Shown here one piece after another: positions 1 to 10,200 of a DNA stretch of 64,000 nucleotides. This stretch comes from Bacteroidia bacterium (GTDB lineage: Bacteria > Bacteroidota > Bacteroidia > Bacteroidales > Azobacteroidaceae): contig BNTW01000005.1 of assembly GCA_025996895.1 (NCBI GenBank), positions 10,144 through 74,143 on the forward strand, written 5' to 3'. How positions within the stretch are numbered: position 1 is the stretch's first letter; each line of letters begins with the position of its first letter. Below the pieces are notes generated by a model. It ran no database searches. It was not told where the DNA came from and saw nothing but the letters and a program-made list of their open reading frames with translations. Position numbers and translations under genes: made by a program.

Positions 1-1158
1 ACAATTAATATTACGGATAGTGTTACCCAACAAATTCCGCTCAATAATGGCTGGTCATGGATTTCAACGAATGTAAAAAATGCGGAAATCTCGTTACTTA
101 ATCAATTCAAGAGCAATATCAGCTCGTCGGGCGTTATGCTGAAAAGCCGGAATGCCTTTATTCAAAATCCGGGTTGGATTGGTACTTTGACTGAAATCAC
201 TAACGACAAAATGTATATGATCAATACAACTGCTGCACAAACGTTGCCTTTCACAGGCTTGCCCGCCGATCCTACTACTACTCCCATTTCTTTGCAAAAC
301 GGTTGGAACTGGATAGGTTATGTTCCGCAAGTTCCTCAGTCAATCAATAGTGCATTGGCAAACCTCAGTCCGCAGGACGGCGATCAAATCAAATCCTATT
401 CGGCCTACAGCACCTATACAAACGGCATCGGTTGGACAGGCAGTTTGACAACACTCAATCCGGGCGAAGGCTATATGTATTATTCGACCAATGCAAATGC
501 GCAGACCTTTACCTATTCCAACGTACAACCCAATCCGGTGAGCGTATTGTACAGCAGTCCCGAAATGGCTGTTTCGCCGAAATGGACGGCAGATACGCAC
601 CGTTTCCCGACAACCATGACAATGACTTCAGTTGTCGTGGCGGATAATTTGGAATTGCAGGGCGACCAAATCGAAATCGGTGCTTTTGCGGGCGAAGAAT
701 GTCGGGGCAGTGTGTTGTTGCAGAATGTTCAGCAAATCGCCGGTCACTCTTATTTAGGCTTCCTGGTGGTTTATGGCGACAATACCGAAAACATCAAGTT
801 GCGTATTTACGACCACGCAAACGACAAAGAATATGACGCAACTAATTCATTGTCGTTTGTTGCAGACGTGATTCACGGCAATCCGGCAGATCCTTACAAG
901 ATTACGGCGAACACAACCGGCATCAATGATGTAGAAACGAATGTCTATGTTACCCAATCGGGCGATAATCTGGAGATCCACAACTTGGGGAACAATATAG
1001 GCCGTTTGGAAATCATTGATTTGGCTGGCCGCGCAATGGTAAATAGTCAATGGTCAAATGATAAATCCATCAATATTTCGCATTTGTCCAACGGTATTTA
1101 TGTGTTGAAAATGCACACCGGCAAATATATCCGGACGCAGAAATTTTTGAAGAAATAA
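1..1158 (+). CDS. T9SS-sorted surface protein, 3' end only
   Basis: The frame is open from base 1, so the start lies outside the window and the last 385 residues are seen. Two copies of an NGW(S/N)WI motif (near bases 48 and 300) mark a repeated module common in secreted Bacteroidota adhesins. A middle region (about bases 560-900) looks like a beta-sandwich. The last ~75 residues form a type A T9SS C-terminal sorting domain: a strand with LEIIDLAGRAM, then SNGIYVLKM, and a basic end KYIRTQKFLKK. The protein is therefore predicted to be exported by T9SS and released or anchored at the surface. The ligand cannot be told. A strong hairpin terminator follows 18 bases after the stop. Confidence 0.8.
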   Translation, partial: TINITDSVTQQIPLNNGWSWISTNVKNAEISLLNQFKSNISSSGVMLKSRNAFIQNPGWIGTLTEITNDKMYMINTTAAQTLPFTGLPADPTTTPISLQNGWNWIGYVPQVPQSINSALANLSPQDGDQIKSYSAYSTYTNGIGWTGSLTTLNPGEGYMYYSTNANAQTFTYSNVQPNPVSVLYSSPEMAVSPKWTADTHRFPTTMTMTSVVVADNLELQGDQIEIGAFAGEECRGSVLLQNVQQIAGHSYLGFLVVYGDNTENIKLRIYDHANDKEYDATNSLSFVADVIHGNPADPYKITANTTGINDVETNVYVTQSGDNLEIHNLGNNIGRLEIIDLAGRAMVNSQWSNDKSINISHLSNGIYVLKMHTGKYIRTQKFLKK

Positions 1159-1176
1159 GGATTTTTGTTTGTGTCG

Positions 1177-1213
1177 AATAACGAGGGCGGCGATTTAAAC
1201 CGTCCTCGTTATT
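1177..1213 (+). terminator. Terminator after the T9SS protein
   Basis: The inverted repeat AATAACGAGG...CCTCGTTATT, with further GC pairs near the loop, is followed by an AT-rich tract. It sits directly behind the stop at 1158. Confidence 0.7.
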
Positions 1214-1299
1214 TATAGATTAAAAGTGATTATTGTTTCCGAAGAAACCGGAAAAAGATAGATTGAAAATGAATTGTTTTTGTTTTGAAAAAAATAGAT

Positions 1300-1307
1300 T
1301 AACTTTG
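1300..1307 (+). promoter_or_regulatory. Promoter -7 element for the DUF4160/DUF2442 pair
   Basis: TAACTTTG matches the Bacteroidota -7 consensus TAnnTTTG. A TTTG lies 17 bases upstream (1279-1282) as a possible -33 element. It would drive the small pair of open frames at 1331-1674. Confidence 0.5.
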
Positions 1308-1330
1308 TAACATAAAAAAGATAATAAGGT

Positions 1331-1429
1331 TTGAAAGTGCAAGAGGTAAGTCTTGCCAAAAGTTTGATAGAAGAAAACAAAGAAATCATTATATCCGAAT
1401 GGAAAAAACATTTGGATAATAAAAAATAA
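1331..1429 (+). pseudogene. DUF4160-like C-terminal remnant
   Basis: A 32-codon frame starting at TTG (or GTG at 1337) encodes SLAKSLIEENKEIIISEWKK and a short basic end. This resembles the C-terminal helix of DUF4160 proteins, which usually lie immediately upstream of a DUF2442 gene, as here (5 bases apart). The N-terminal part is absent, so it is either a remnant or a very short coding unit. Similarity was judged by eye only. Confidence 0.4.
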
Positions 1430-1434
1430 AGATA

Positions 1435-1674
1435 ATGTTTCGAGTGAAAAAATTGTGGTTTGCAGACGGACGAATGTATATTGAAAACGGCAAAAAAGAG
1501 CAGTTGAGCGTTGCCGTCAGCCGTTTTCCACGTTTATTGCATGCAAATAATGAGCAACGGATGGCATGGAAACAATTCCATGACGGACTTCGTTGGGAAG
1601 AAATTGACGAAGATATTCACTTGAACAGTTTTCTATATGCTGAAAATGATAAAAATATTGTTCATTGGATTTAA
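1435..1674 (+). CDS. DUF2442 domain protein
   Basis: This 79-residue protein has the whole DUF2442 pattern: a short strand ending FADGRMYIENG, then SRFPRLLHANNEQR, and the closing GLRWEEIDEDIHLNSFL. DUF2442 proteins are small and normally paired with DUF4160; the pairs are scattered among genomes like toxin-antitoxin modules, but no biochemical role is established. Here the partner is reduced to a C-terminal stub (1331-1429). The length is normal for the family. Confidence 0.75.
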   Translation: MFRVKKLWFADGRMYIENGKKEQLSVAVSRFPRLLHANNEQRMAWKQFHDGLRWEEIDEDIHLNSFLYAENDKNIVHWI

Positions 1675-1752
1675 AATAATATTGCTTAGATATAATAAGA
1701 CAACCCGCGTAGCAATACGCATAGACATATTGAAACAAGCATTTTTACTTTT

Positions 1753-1863
1753 ATGGGCAACGATGTTGCTATGTGTTATGTTCCCATCGGTAGCAAAGTT
1801 TTGTATGAGGCCGCCGAAATCTGGAAAGATTTTGATGCTATAGAGGAATTTATTATGTTGTGA
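1753..1863 (+). pseudogene. Stub of a second BspA-like repeat protein
   Basis: The frame encodes CYVPIGSKVLYEAAEIWKDF followed by DAIEE and a stop. This is nearly the linker that closes each module of the large BspA-like protein at 14692-19533 (for example LYEAADVWKDFGTIEE). No leucine-rich repeats precede it; in-frame stops lie about 80 bases upstream. I read it as the last trace of a deleted paralogue. Nothing else is recognised in 1675-2003 apart from the terminator at 1933-1970. Confidence 0.6.
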
Positions 1864-1932
1864 TTTATAATGAAAACAAAACTGTCAGCAGTCAGAAATT
1901 GATTAAAAAATAATCTTTTCAAATTAATCAAA

Positions 1933-1970
1933 AAAATCCTGCCTGATTTTCAAAAACCAGGCAGGATTTT
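1933..1970. terminator. Bidirectional terminator
   Basis: Perfect 13-bp arms AAAATCCTGCCTG and CAGGCAGGATTTT enclose a 12-base loop, with T or A runs on both sides. It lies between the plus-strand remnants and the convergent minus-strand cytochrome operon, so it can stop transcription from both sides. Confidence 0.85.
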
Positions 1971-2003
1971 TATTTGAAGAATGCGGATTATCATATTTCC
2001 TGA

Positions 2004-3152
2004 TTACAAGTAACTATGTATTCCCCCCAGAAAATAGCTGACCCCGAAAAACGTCATTAGGATGCTGCAAAAGGCGATGAGGCAGTATAAGTGAAATTTT
2101 TTCGGATTCCGGAAAAGCGGAAGACTCTGTTTATGTATAGGCAAAGCATATACCAGCAGGGTGATTAACGCCCAAGTTTCTTTGGCGTCCCAGCCCCAGT
2201 AGCGTCCCCATGAGATATTTGCCCAAACGGCACCGATAAATATTCCGACGGCTAAAAAGAATAAGGCGGGATAGAGCAAAAGGGAGTTCCACCGGTATAG
2301 TTTGCGGCGCAACCGTTTGAAAGATAAGCCGATAATGCTTAATACGAAGATAATCAACAACAAAAGATAAGCGAACATAATGACCGACACATGTGCAGCC
2401 AACATCGGCGAACGCAGCACCGGCGTCATTGGGTTGAGTTGCGAAATGTAATACCACAATCCGGCGACAGGCAGCAGCGCATATAACAAGCCTTTCCAGC
2501 CTATCCGCTTGAACAAGAGGATAATCATGCTGACGGCAAACAACAAATAACCGGCGTAAGTCGTAAAAATGCCGTAAGGGTCGCGGCTGACTAATAAAAC
2601 CGTCCCCATCTCGTCGGCGTCGTAATCCATCTGATAAAAACGATAGGATTGTTGCTTGAAAATCTTGTTCATGGAAATTCGATGTACTTCCTCTCCGACC
2701 TGAACAAAACTGATATAATCTGCCGGCTGGGAGGTGTCGGGGTGATATTCGATATCGAACAGAAGCAACTTAATAGAAAAAGGAAGGGATTGCTTCTCAG
2801 CATTCCCTTCCGTATAATAGAAATTGGCTATTTCTCCTTGTCTGATATGAACATATCCACGCTCAGCGGTCAAAAAAGTGATCAACGCGCCGGTGAGGAT
2901 AATAAAAAATGACAAATGCAATAAAAGAACACAGACAGGTATGCGGGAAAACCGCTGTATAATGTAAATAACGGAACTAATACCCAAAATTGCCCACAAA
3001 GCGACAAATCCCCAGGATCCATAAATATGTTCGTGAACATAATCGCTGCCGGAAAATTTCTCGATGACAGTGGTAGCTGCCAAAAAGAACAGCAGGTGGA
3101 TCAATGTTCCGAATGCCAGATACTTTGCGATATTTTTCCGGTTGAACTTCAC
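2004..3152 (-). CDS. CcsA/ResC-like cytochrome c biogenesis protein
   Basis: A 382-residue multi-pass membrane protein. The C-terminal half carries the haem-handling tryptophan-rich motif WGRYWGWDAKETWALI (about residues 312-327) typical of CcsA/CcmF/NrfE haem-delivery proteins. The N-terminal half has two or three membrane helices and a soluble stretch like a shortened ResB/CcsB domain. Such fused proteins pass haem across the inner membrane and attach it to CXXCH motifs. It is the last gene of the operon, 3 bases after a di-haem protein gene that would be its client. It is short compared with full CcsBA fusions. Confidence 0.8.
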   Translation of the reverse strand: MKFNRKNIAKYLAFGTLIHLLFFLAATTVIEKFSGSDYVHEHIYGSWGFVALWAILGISSVIYIIQRFSRIPVCVLLLHLSFFIILTGALITFLTAERGYVHIRQGEIANFYYTEGNAEKQSLPFSIKLLLFDIEYHPDTSQPADYISFVQVGEEVHRISMNKIFKQQSYRFYQMDYDADEMGTVLLVSRDPYGIFTTYAGYLLFAVSMIILLFKRIGWKGLLYALLPVAGLWYYISQLNPMTPVLRSPMLAAHVSVIMFAYLLLLIIFVLSIIGLSFKRLRRKLYRWNSLLLYPALFFLAVGIFIGAVWANISWGRYWGWDAKETWALITLLVYALPIHKQSLPLFRNPKKFHLYCLIAFCSILMTFFGVSYFLGGIHSYL

Positions 3153-3155
3153 TGT

Positions 3156-4655
3156 TTATATCGCTTCCAAAAATTTGACTAAGGCTTCGCGATCTTCTTT
3201 CGGCATGTTATAGAATTTTTCCCTCGATCTTTTCGCATCTCCGCCGTGCCACATAATTGCCTCAGTGTAATTACGAGCCCGCATATCGTGCAGGTGTTCG
3301 CTTGCGCCGGTGCATTGCTTGGAAAGTCCGCGTCCCCACAATGGCGTTGTCCGACACCAGCCGGTGCGAATATCATTCACCATTTCCAATCGGTGTTGCA
3401 ACAAATCGGTATAAGGATAAATCTTTTGGTGCGGATAGCGCGGCAATTTGCCTTTTACCATCGGGTCACCGCTGTAATCGTCCGTGCCGGTTGTCCAAGA
3501 AGGACGATGACAGGCAATGCAACCGCTTTCGTAAAACAGTTTTTTGCCTTTTTGGACCACAGGGTCGTTCAGATTGCGAGCGGCAGGAACGGCTAACCCT
3601 CTGTGCCAGATCATAAAATCAATGTAATCTTCGTCCGACATTTCCGCCGGTAAATTTTTCGACATCAGGTATTCGTAAATCTCTTCTTCCGTTTTTTCCA
3701 ATTCTTTCTGAATGGTCGCATTTTTCGACATCGCGCGTGCGTATGCTTCTGTAATGTAATGCGTTTTCCGGTCGGAACGATTGACATTCGTGATATTCCA
3801 GATAGCATTTGCGCCCGGACCGTTTTGCAGCGTACCGCGTGTTAATCCGTAAGTGTAACGTCCAGGATGAGCTGTTCCGTCCGCTTCCTTGATAAAATTG
3901 GCTTCCTGATATTTCCCGTCATTCAATCCAAAACCCAGACTTTTTTCATATTGATATTGCGCCAGCAACGAATCGTCGGGGATGGCGTCAATCAATCCGG
4001 TGCCGTAAATGCCGATGGTCGCTTCCAAGCGGACTTTGTAAAAATCCGGCATGGGAACGTTAAATGCTTCGCAGGTAATCGTTACTTCGGGATAAATCAA
4101 GCTGTATGTTTCGCCGTCGGGAAACTTATTACCGAATTCGTCGGAATATTCCTTCCATTCAATTTTAATGCCCGATTCGTTGATGGGAGGAAGAAACGGC
4201 GAAATAGCTTGTGTTTGCGGCATTCCGGTCAGTGCGCTGACATAATTATCATTTTCGTCGGTAACTACCAGCAGATAACCGTTGCCGAACTCGTTGGCGC
4301 GGTATTGATTCATTCGTTTGCCGTGTCCGTAGCCCGGATGGCACGAGATACAGGAATTGCGTACATAAACCGGTCCCAACCCATTGCGGACGCCCGATGG
4401 ATTGCTGTTAAACGTTTTTTCAAACAAGGCTTCGCCCATTTTGAAGCCAACGGAATATCCTTGTTCTTCCACCGCAGGCGTGGGTTGCTCGTAAGCGTAG
4501 GGCGAATCGTCGAAAACTGTCCCCAATTTTCCGCCCGAAAAATATTCTTCCGAGAGTTCGGACGGCAAAACCGGTTTGACATTATTTTCGTGCTCACAAG
4601 CAGTAAATAGTACTAAAAATACGCTGACAGCGTAAAATAACCAATTCTTTTTCAT
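3156..4655 (-). CDS. Di-haem oxidoreductase family lipoprotein
   Basis: A 499-residue protein with a lipoprotein signal (FLVLFTAC, Cys20). It has two c-type haem sites, NSCISCH (about residues 101-106) and SGCIACH (about 377-383). The layout is that of the di-haem oxidoreductase (formerly thiol oxidoreductase, DUF1111) family, which is recurrently encoded next to imelysins. The true electron partner is unknown. It starts 3 bases after the imelysin stop and is followed by the CcsA-like gene needed for haem attachment. Together these suggest a periplasmic redox step coupled to metal, probably iron, acquisition. Confidence 0.85.
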   Translation of the reverse strand: MKKNWLFYAVSVFLVLFTACEHENNVKPVLPSELSEEYFSGGKLGTVFDDSPYAYEQPTPAVEEQGYSVGFKMGEALFEKTFNSNPSGVRNGLGPVYVRNSCISCHPGYGHGKRMNQYRANEFGNGYLLVVTDENDNYVSALTGMPQTQAISPFLPPINESGIKIEWKEYSDEFGNKFPDGETYSLIYPEVTITCEAFNVPMPDFYKVRLEATIGIYGTGLIDAIPDDSLLAQYQYEKSLGFGLNDGKYQEANFIKEADGTAHPGRYTYGLTRGTLQNGPGANAIWNITNVNRSDRKTHYITEAYARAMSKNATIQKELEKTEEEIYEYLMSKNLPAEMSDEDYIDFMIWHRGLAVPAARNLNDPVVQKGKKLFYESGCIACHRPSWTTGTDDYSGDPMVKGKLPRYPHQKIYPYTDLLQHRLEMVNDIRTGWCRTTPLWGRGLSKQCTGASEHLHDMRARNYTEAIMWHGGDAKRSREKFYNMPKEDREALVKFLEAI

Positions 4656-4658
4656 ATC

Positions 4659-5813
4659 TTATTCTTCTAAAACGGATTTTACTTTTTCCAGTGCAACGGT
4701 TAAATCCTGACAGGCTTTCAATGCTGTGCCGGCTTCAGCCGAAGCATAATTTTTCGCAAAAGGATAGGGAATAGCATCAATTTTTGCAATCGCATGAGTC
4801 ATTGCGTTTTTCACCGTATTATCCAAATCGGAATTAACACTTTTGATGTAATCGCTGATAGAAGCTCCACGATGTCCTTCGACACCGCCCAGATACGCAT
4901 TTTCAATGCTGCGTATATTGTCGATAAAATCGACTTTGGAATTGAAACTATAAGGTGATTCGATATAATTCACATCGTCTTTGTTGTGTGCCGTGCCGAT
5001 TTTTACTTCGCCCACTTCGTCGGAAATATTGATACAGCCGGCGATAATTGCAATAGCTGCCTGCGTGACGGTGCGGTAAGTGCTTCCCGCTTTTCCTGCG
5101 AGCAACATATTTTCACCATACGAAAGCGGACTGTTGGAAGGCATTATCTGCAAGTCCAAGTTTTCAATCAACTGTTTTTTCTCGGCCGAAATGTTATCAA
5201 TTCCTGCCCAAGCGGCTTCTAAACGGATACATTGGTTGCGCAAATCACCGGCTACTGCCCGCGCGTAAATCAATTCATTGGCGGTGATTTTGTTGATGTC
5301 TTTAGTTTTTCCTTCTTCAAATAAAATATATTCAATTCCGTGAAAACCCAGCAACGCAAAGCCCAAGTGATTGGCAGCCCAGACATCACCGTCTTCGGCG
5401 TCCATACTTTCGATAAAATCGGAATTGTTAATCACTTTCAAAAACGCTACTTCGTCGAGCGGCCAAGTGTCGATGTGCGGATCAATACCGAAATCGGCCA
5501 CTGCGCCAAACAAAAACGCTTCGCTCTTTTCCCAATAGGTACGGGAACTTATCCATGCTTCGGCGACTGTATTCAAATTGGCCGTCGTCTTGTTTTTTGC
5601 CAAATGGTCGATGGCTTCATACAAATCAATCGTTGCGTCTGCTAATGACCGGTAAGTGGCAATGACCGTGTGATTTACATATTGAGGAATAACCAGCGAC
5701 ATACTGTTTTCCTTTTCGGTCGAAGGGTCAATATTGTTATCGTCGCATGCGGTAAATCCGACCGTAGATAAAACGACCATCAGCCGGAAAAAAGTAATTT
5801 TTAAGTTTTGCAT
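4659..5813 (-). CDS. Imelysin-family lipoprotein
   Basis: A 384-residue protein with a lipoprotein signal (VGFTAC, Cys23) and the imelysin signature GxHxxE (GFHGIE, residues 156-161). Imelysin-like (peptidase M75 / EfeO-M75) proteins are periplasmic or surface proteins tied to iron uptake; most are now thought to bind metal rather than act as peptidases. The helical repeat layout (residues 45-200 and 230-380) fits. It lies between a porin and the di-haem oxidoreductase in one transcription unit. Confidence 0.85.
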   Translation of the reverse strand: MQNLKITFFRLMVVLSTVGFTACDDNNIDPSTEKENSMSLVIPQYVNHTVIATYRSLADATIDLYEAIDHLAKNKTTANLNTVAEAWISSRTYWEKSEAFLFGAVADFGIDPHIDTWPLDEVAFLKVINNSDFIESMDAEDGDVWAANHLGFALLGFHGIEYILFEEGKTKDINKITANELIYARAVAGDLRNQCIRLEAAWAGIDNISAEKKQLIENLDLQIMPSNSPLSYGENMLLAGKAGSTYRTVTQAAIAIIAGCINISDEVGEVKIGTAHNKDDVNYIESPYSFNSKVDFIDNIRSIENAYLGGVEGHRGASISDYIKSVNSDLDNTVKNAMTHAIAKIDAIPYPFAKNYASAEAGTALKACQDLTVALEKVKSVLEE

Positions 5814-5844
5814 ATTTCAAATTATTTTATTGTGATAGAATATT

Positions 5845-7146
5845 TTACTTTGTAAAGAAACCGGCGTAGGCAATGCCGACGGAAACGGAATTTTCGTTGT
5901 TGAACGGACTTTTCAGCAATCCGGCGGAATATTCGGCTTTAATCACGACATCGCTCAACGGATAATAATTGATACCGCCGACAACCCGTTGGCGTCCGCA
6001 CCATTCTTCGTGCTGGATGTCTTTTGCGGTCTTATACATGGAATCGTAATATTCGTAACGGCCGAAAAGATAGAACTTTTGTTTTTGACCTTTTTTTGTC
6101 AAAGCGAAAAGATCGTAACCGGCTTCAATTCCGGTCGCCAAAACGTCGGACGCGATGTTGGTACGCGGTGAAATCGACTGCTTGGGCAAATTCCGGTTGT
6201 AGATAGACAGAATTTGCGAATCGCCCAAATGTCCGTAATCAAAATAACCCCGCGCAATCCAATGATGTGCGTTGTATTCAAAATCAAAACTGCCAATCGA
6301 AACCGCTCCTTTCACGTTTTTGTATTTATCGGCATAAGACGGCATGATGCTGTTGGCAAAACTCTGTCCGTAATAGGCACTGACACCCATGCGCAATCCC
6401 TTGACGGAATAATTATCAATACGCAGCGCGCCGGCATATTTGTTTGAGATTTTAAATTCGTAGGGTGAAGCCGACGCTTTGCCAATCCAGCGGTCTTTGC
6501 CGAACAAATCGGAATCCAAGCCGGGCAGTAACAGTAATTCGTAACACCAATCGGAAATGCGCCCCCAAATGCTGATCCCCGTTTCGTGCCACGTGCAGGG
6601 TAAAATTGTGCTTTCGCCTTCCGGACGATAAACGGTTAAAAATTGCGTAGGCAAATGGTTGCCGTTGGTCAAACCGATGGGAACAATGAGGTGTCCCGCG
6701 CGAATATTCAACGCTTTGCTGAATGTTTTTTCAATCCAAAACTGTTCCAAAACGACTTCGCCGCCGCGTTCGATTTCCTGTTCATATTCACCGCCTTCTT
6801 CGGCTTCCACTTCGACTGCCGATTCCATACCGCCGTGTTCAAATTCGATTTCGGAATTCATTCGCCAGCCGTTGCCGAACTCGTAGCCGACAAAAAAGAC
6901 AACGTGCGGCAAATCGAAACGCCCATGACTGGGGTCGTTTTTGTAGGATTCGGGACGCATATACCGAAACGGATTACCGCTGAAAAAGTTGCGGGTGTAA
7001 TTTGCTTCGCCGTAACCGCCCAATAATAAGCCGGAAGCGAATGCTTTCGGCGGTGCTTGTATCGTGTCGTTGCTTGATTGTGCTTGAATGTTAGTAATTG
7101 AAAATAAAGCAATTACTAAAAGAAATAGAAACCGGTTGAAGTTCAT
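5845..7146 (-). CDS. Outer-membrane beta-barrel porin
   Basis: 433 residues from the ATG at 7146. The first residues MNFNRFLFLLVIALFSIT form a signal peptide with likely cleavage after IQAQ. The rest has alternating aromatic strands typical of a porin (for example NYTRNFFSGNPF, IAYAGFF at the C-terminus), with an acidic, glycine-rich loop near residues 110-125. The frame is open further upstream to 7212, but a -7 element at 7184-7191 puts the transcript start downstream of that, so 7146 is preferred. As first gene of the porin-imelysin-di-haem-CcsA operon it probably admits the metal or ligand handled by the downstream proteins; the substrate is unknown. Confidence 0.75.
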   Translation of the reverse strand: MNFNRFLFLLVIALFSITNIQAQSSNDTIQAPPKAFASGLLLGGYGEANYTRNFFSGNPFRYMRPESYKNDPSHGRFDLPHVVFFVGYEFGNGWRMNSEIEFEHGGMESAVEVEAEEGGEYEQEIERGGEVVLEQFWIEKTFSKALNIRAGHLIVPIGLTNGNHLPTQFLTVYRPEGESTILPCTWHETGISIWGRISDWCYELLLLPGLDSDLFGKDRWIGKASASPYEFKISNKYAGALRIDNYSVKGLRMGVSAYYGQSFANSIMPSYADKYKNVKGAVSIGSFDFEYNAHHWIARGYFDYGHLGDSQILSIYNRNLPKQSISPRTNIASDVLATGIEAGYDLFALTKKGQKQKFYLFGRYEYYDSMYKTAKDIQHEEWCGRQRVVGGINYYPLSDVVIKAEYSAGLLKSPFNNENSVSVGIAYAGFFTK

Positions 7147-7183
7147 TTTTTCCTGATAATTTTTGTTAAACGAATTTGCTCGA

Positions 7184-7191
7184 CAAAAGTA
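7184..7191 (-). promoter_or_regulatory. Promoter -7 element of the porin-imelysin operon
   Basis: On the minus strand this reads TACTTTTG, matching TAnnTTTG. It lies about 40 bases upstream of the chosen porin start at 7146 and decides that start. Confidence 0.55.
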
Positions 7192-7253
7192 CAGGCTTAT
7201 CAAGAACTGCACAATCCCTATTTGTTGCGATATTTTCGGAATTTACTAACTAC

Positions 7254-10200
7254 TTATTGCGATATTTCTTCCAAAATGGCGACGGCTTTCTCGACCGTAT
7301 CCACTTTTTGAATGCTCACCGCCCGCCGGTTGTTTTTTTCCGACAGGGAGCAGATTTTGTAATGATCTTTGACAAATTCCAGCAGTTTGTCGAAAGCTTC
7401 GCTCTGATAATAAGGTGATTCAGGATTTTGGATTAAGAGCAAATTCATCTGGCCGTTTTTGAGAACAATTTTGTCGATTCCGAGTTTTTTCGCCATCCGG
7501 CGCAGGCGTACGATTTTTATCAATTCTTCGCCCCGTTGCGGAATTTGTCCGAAACGGTCCAGCAGTTTTTGGCGGAACTGCTCAATTTCTTCTTCGGTTT
7601 CCATGCCGTCTAATTCGCGGTAGAGCAAGATACGTTCCGAGTCGTTGGGAATGTACGAAGCCGGGAAAAGAAGTTCCAAATCGCTTTCGACGTTCGTTTC
7701 GGTTACATAATTTTCGCCCGTATCCACTTGATTTTCGTCTTTGTATAAATCGGAAAATTCTTCGTTTTTCAACTCCTGAACGGCTTCCGTCAGGATTTTT
7801 TGATAGGTTTCGTAACCCAAATCGGCGATAAATCCGCTTTGTTCCGCACCGAGCATGTTGCCCGCCCCGCGAATATCCAAATCCTGCATGGCAATATGTA
7901 TTCCGCTGCCCAATTCCGAAAAATTCTCGATGGCTTGCAAGCGGCGGCGTGCTTCAGGTGTGAGCGAAGCAAGCGGCGGCGCGAGCAGGTAGCAAAAAGC
8001 TTTCCGGTTGGAACGTCCCACGCGTCCTCGCAACTGGTGCAAATCGCTTAACCCAAAATGGTGGGCATTGTTCACGATAATCGTGTTGGCATTGGGAATA
8101 TCGATACCGTTTTCGATAATCGCTGTCGAAAGCAGCACGTCATATTCGTAGTTGGTGAAATCGGTAACAATTTTTTCCAGTTCGTTGGGGTCTAATTGTC
8201 CGTGTCCGATAGCCACGCGTGCGTCCGGCACTTCGCGTTTTATCAGATTTTCCAAGTCTTTCAGGTGCGAAATATGATTATTCACAAAAAAAACCTGACC
8301 GTTTCGGCTCATTTCAAAATTAATCGCTTCGCGGATAATGTCGCTTCCGAAACGATGAACTTCCGTCTGAATCGGATAGCGATTGGGTGGAGGAGTGGAA
8401 ATATTCGACAAATCGCGTGCGCCCATGAGGCTGAATTGCAGCGTGCGCGGAATGGGCGTTGCCGTCAGTGTCAGCGTATCAACATTCACTTTTAGTTGTT
8501 TCAATTTTTCCTTCACGCTCACGCCAAATTTTTGTTCTTCGTCGATAATCAGCAGTCCCAAATCCTTAAATATCACATCTTTACTGATAATGCGGTGTGT
8601 CCCGATAAGAATATCCAGCTTTTTTTCTTTCAGCTTTTGCAAAATCTCTTTCGATTCTTTTGCTGTTCGGGCGCGTGAGAGATAATCAACCGTAACCGGA
8701 AAATCTGCCAAACGCTCTTTGAATGTATTGTAGTGTTGATAAGCCAGCAGCGTGGTCGGCACTAACACCGCAACTTGCTTGCCGTCGGTTACGGCTTTGA
8801 ATGCCGCGCGGATAGCCACTTCTGTTTTTCCGAAACCCACATCCCCACAAACTAACCTGTCCATCGGACGCCGGTTTTCCATGTCTAATTTGATGTCGTT
8901 GGTCGCTTTCAGCTGGTCGGGCGTATCCTCATAAACAAAAGATGCTTCCAATTCTTGCTGCAAATAAGTGTCGGGCGAAAAGGCAAATCCCTGTTCATCA
9001 CGCCGTTTGGAATACAGCAAAATCAAATCTTTGGCAATGTCCTTGACTTTCTTTTTGGTTTTGTCTTTCAGGTTTTCCCACGCGCCGGAGCCCAATTTGT
9101 TCAGTCGAGGCGGCTCGTTTTCTTTCCCTTTGTATTTGGAAATTTTATGCAGGTTGTGAATGCTGACAAAAATAATGTCGTCGTTCAGGAAGGTCAATTT
9201 AATCAATTCCTGCATTTTCCCGTTGATGTCCGTGCGTACTAATCCGCCGAATTTGCCGATTCCGTGGTCGATATGCACCAGAAAATCGCCCAATTTAAAC
9301 TGTTGCAATTCTTTGAGCGACAGGGCTATTTTCCCCGAACGCGCTTTTTCCGATTTCAAATTGTATTTGTGATAACGGTCGAAAAGCTGATGGTCGGTAA
9401 AAAGGCAAATTCGCAGTGTTTTGTCGATAAATCCTTCGTGAAGCGTGTGCAAAACCGGCGTGAATTTGATTTTATCGCCCCGGTCGGCAAAAATGGATTC
9501 AATCCTCCGGATTTGTTTTTCGTTATTGCTTAAAATATAAATTGAAAAACCTTCTTCCAATTTTTCCTTAAAAGAGGAAGCAACCAGTTCAAAATTTTTG
9601 TGATAAGATAATTGAGGCTCGGTAGAGAAATTGAGAATTGAAAATTGAGAATTGAGAGTGTTGGAAGGGGCGGGGTTTAAATGGATTTTCCGGTATTTTT
9701 TTGTGATTTCGCGAAAAGTTTCTACCGGAGTTAATAACATACGGATTTGATCCAGCGACGAAAACGTTTCTTCGTTCGTCAATGTTGGCTCTTCGTTCCA
9801 AACCGCCTCGATTTTTTCATACACCCAATTTTCGTTCCGAAACACCAGCATCGTATTTTCGGGAAGATAGGAAAACAGATTAGTGTCGGCATCGCCCGAA
9901 TTTCCCGAAATAATGGAAATTTCTGCTAATTTTTCTTTCGATAATTGCGTATCCACCTCGAAACTACGAATACTTTCCACTTCGTCGCCGAAAAAGTCGA
10001 TACGAAACGGATATTCGTTTGAAAACGAAAAGACATCGATAATTGAGCCGCGTACAGCGTATTGTCCCGGCTCATAAACATAATCGACGCGCTCAAATCC
10101 GTAGGAATCCAACATATCAGCTACAAAAATACTATCAATTTTTTCATTAACATGAAGCAGTAAAGTCTTGTTTTTTAATGAATTAGCAGAAACCACCTTT

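Noticed and set aside
3867..4610. Plus-strand open frame of 247 codons
   Set aside because: It lies opposite the di-haem oxidoreductase, whose haem sites and signal sequence are clear; no motif in the antisense frame.
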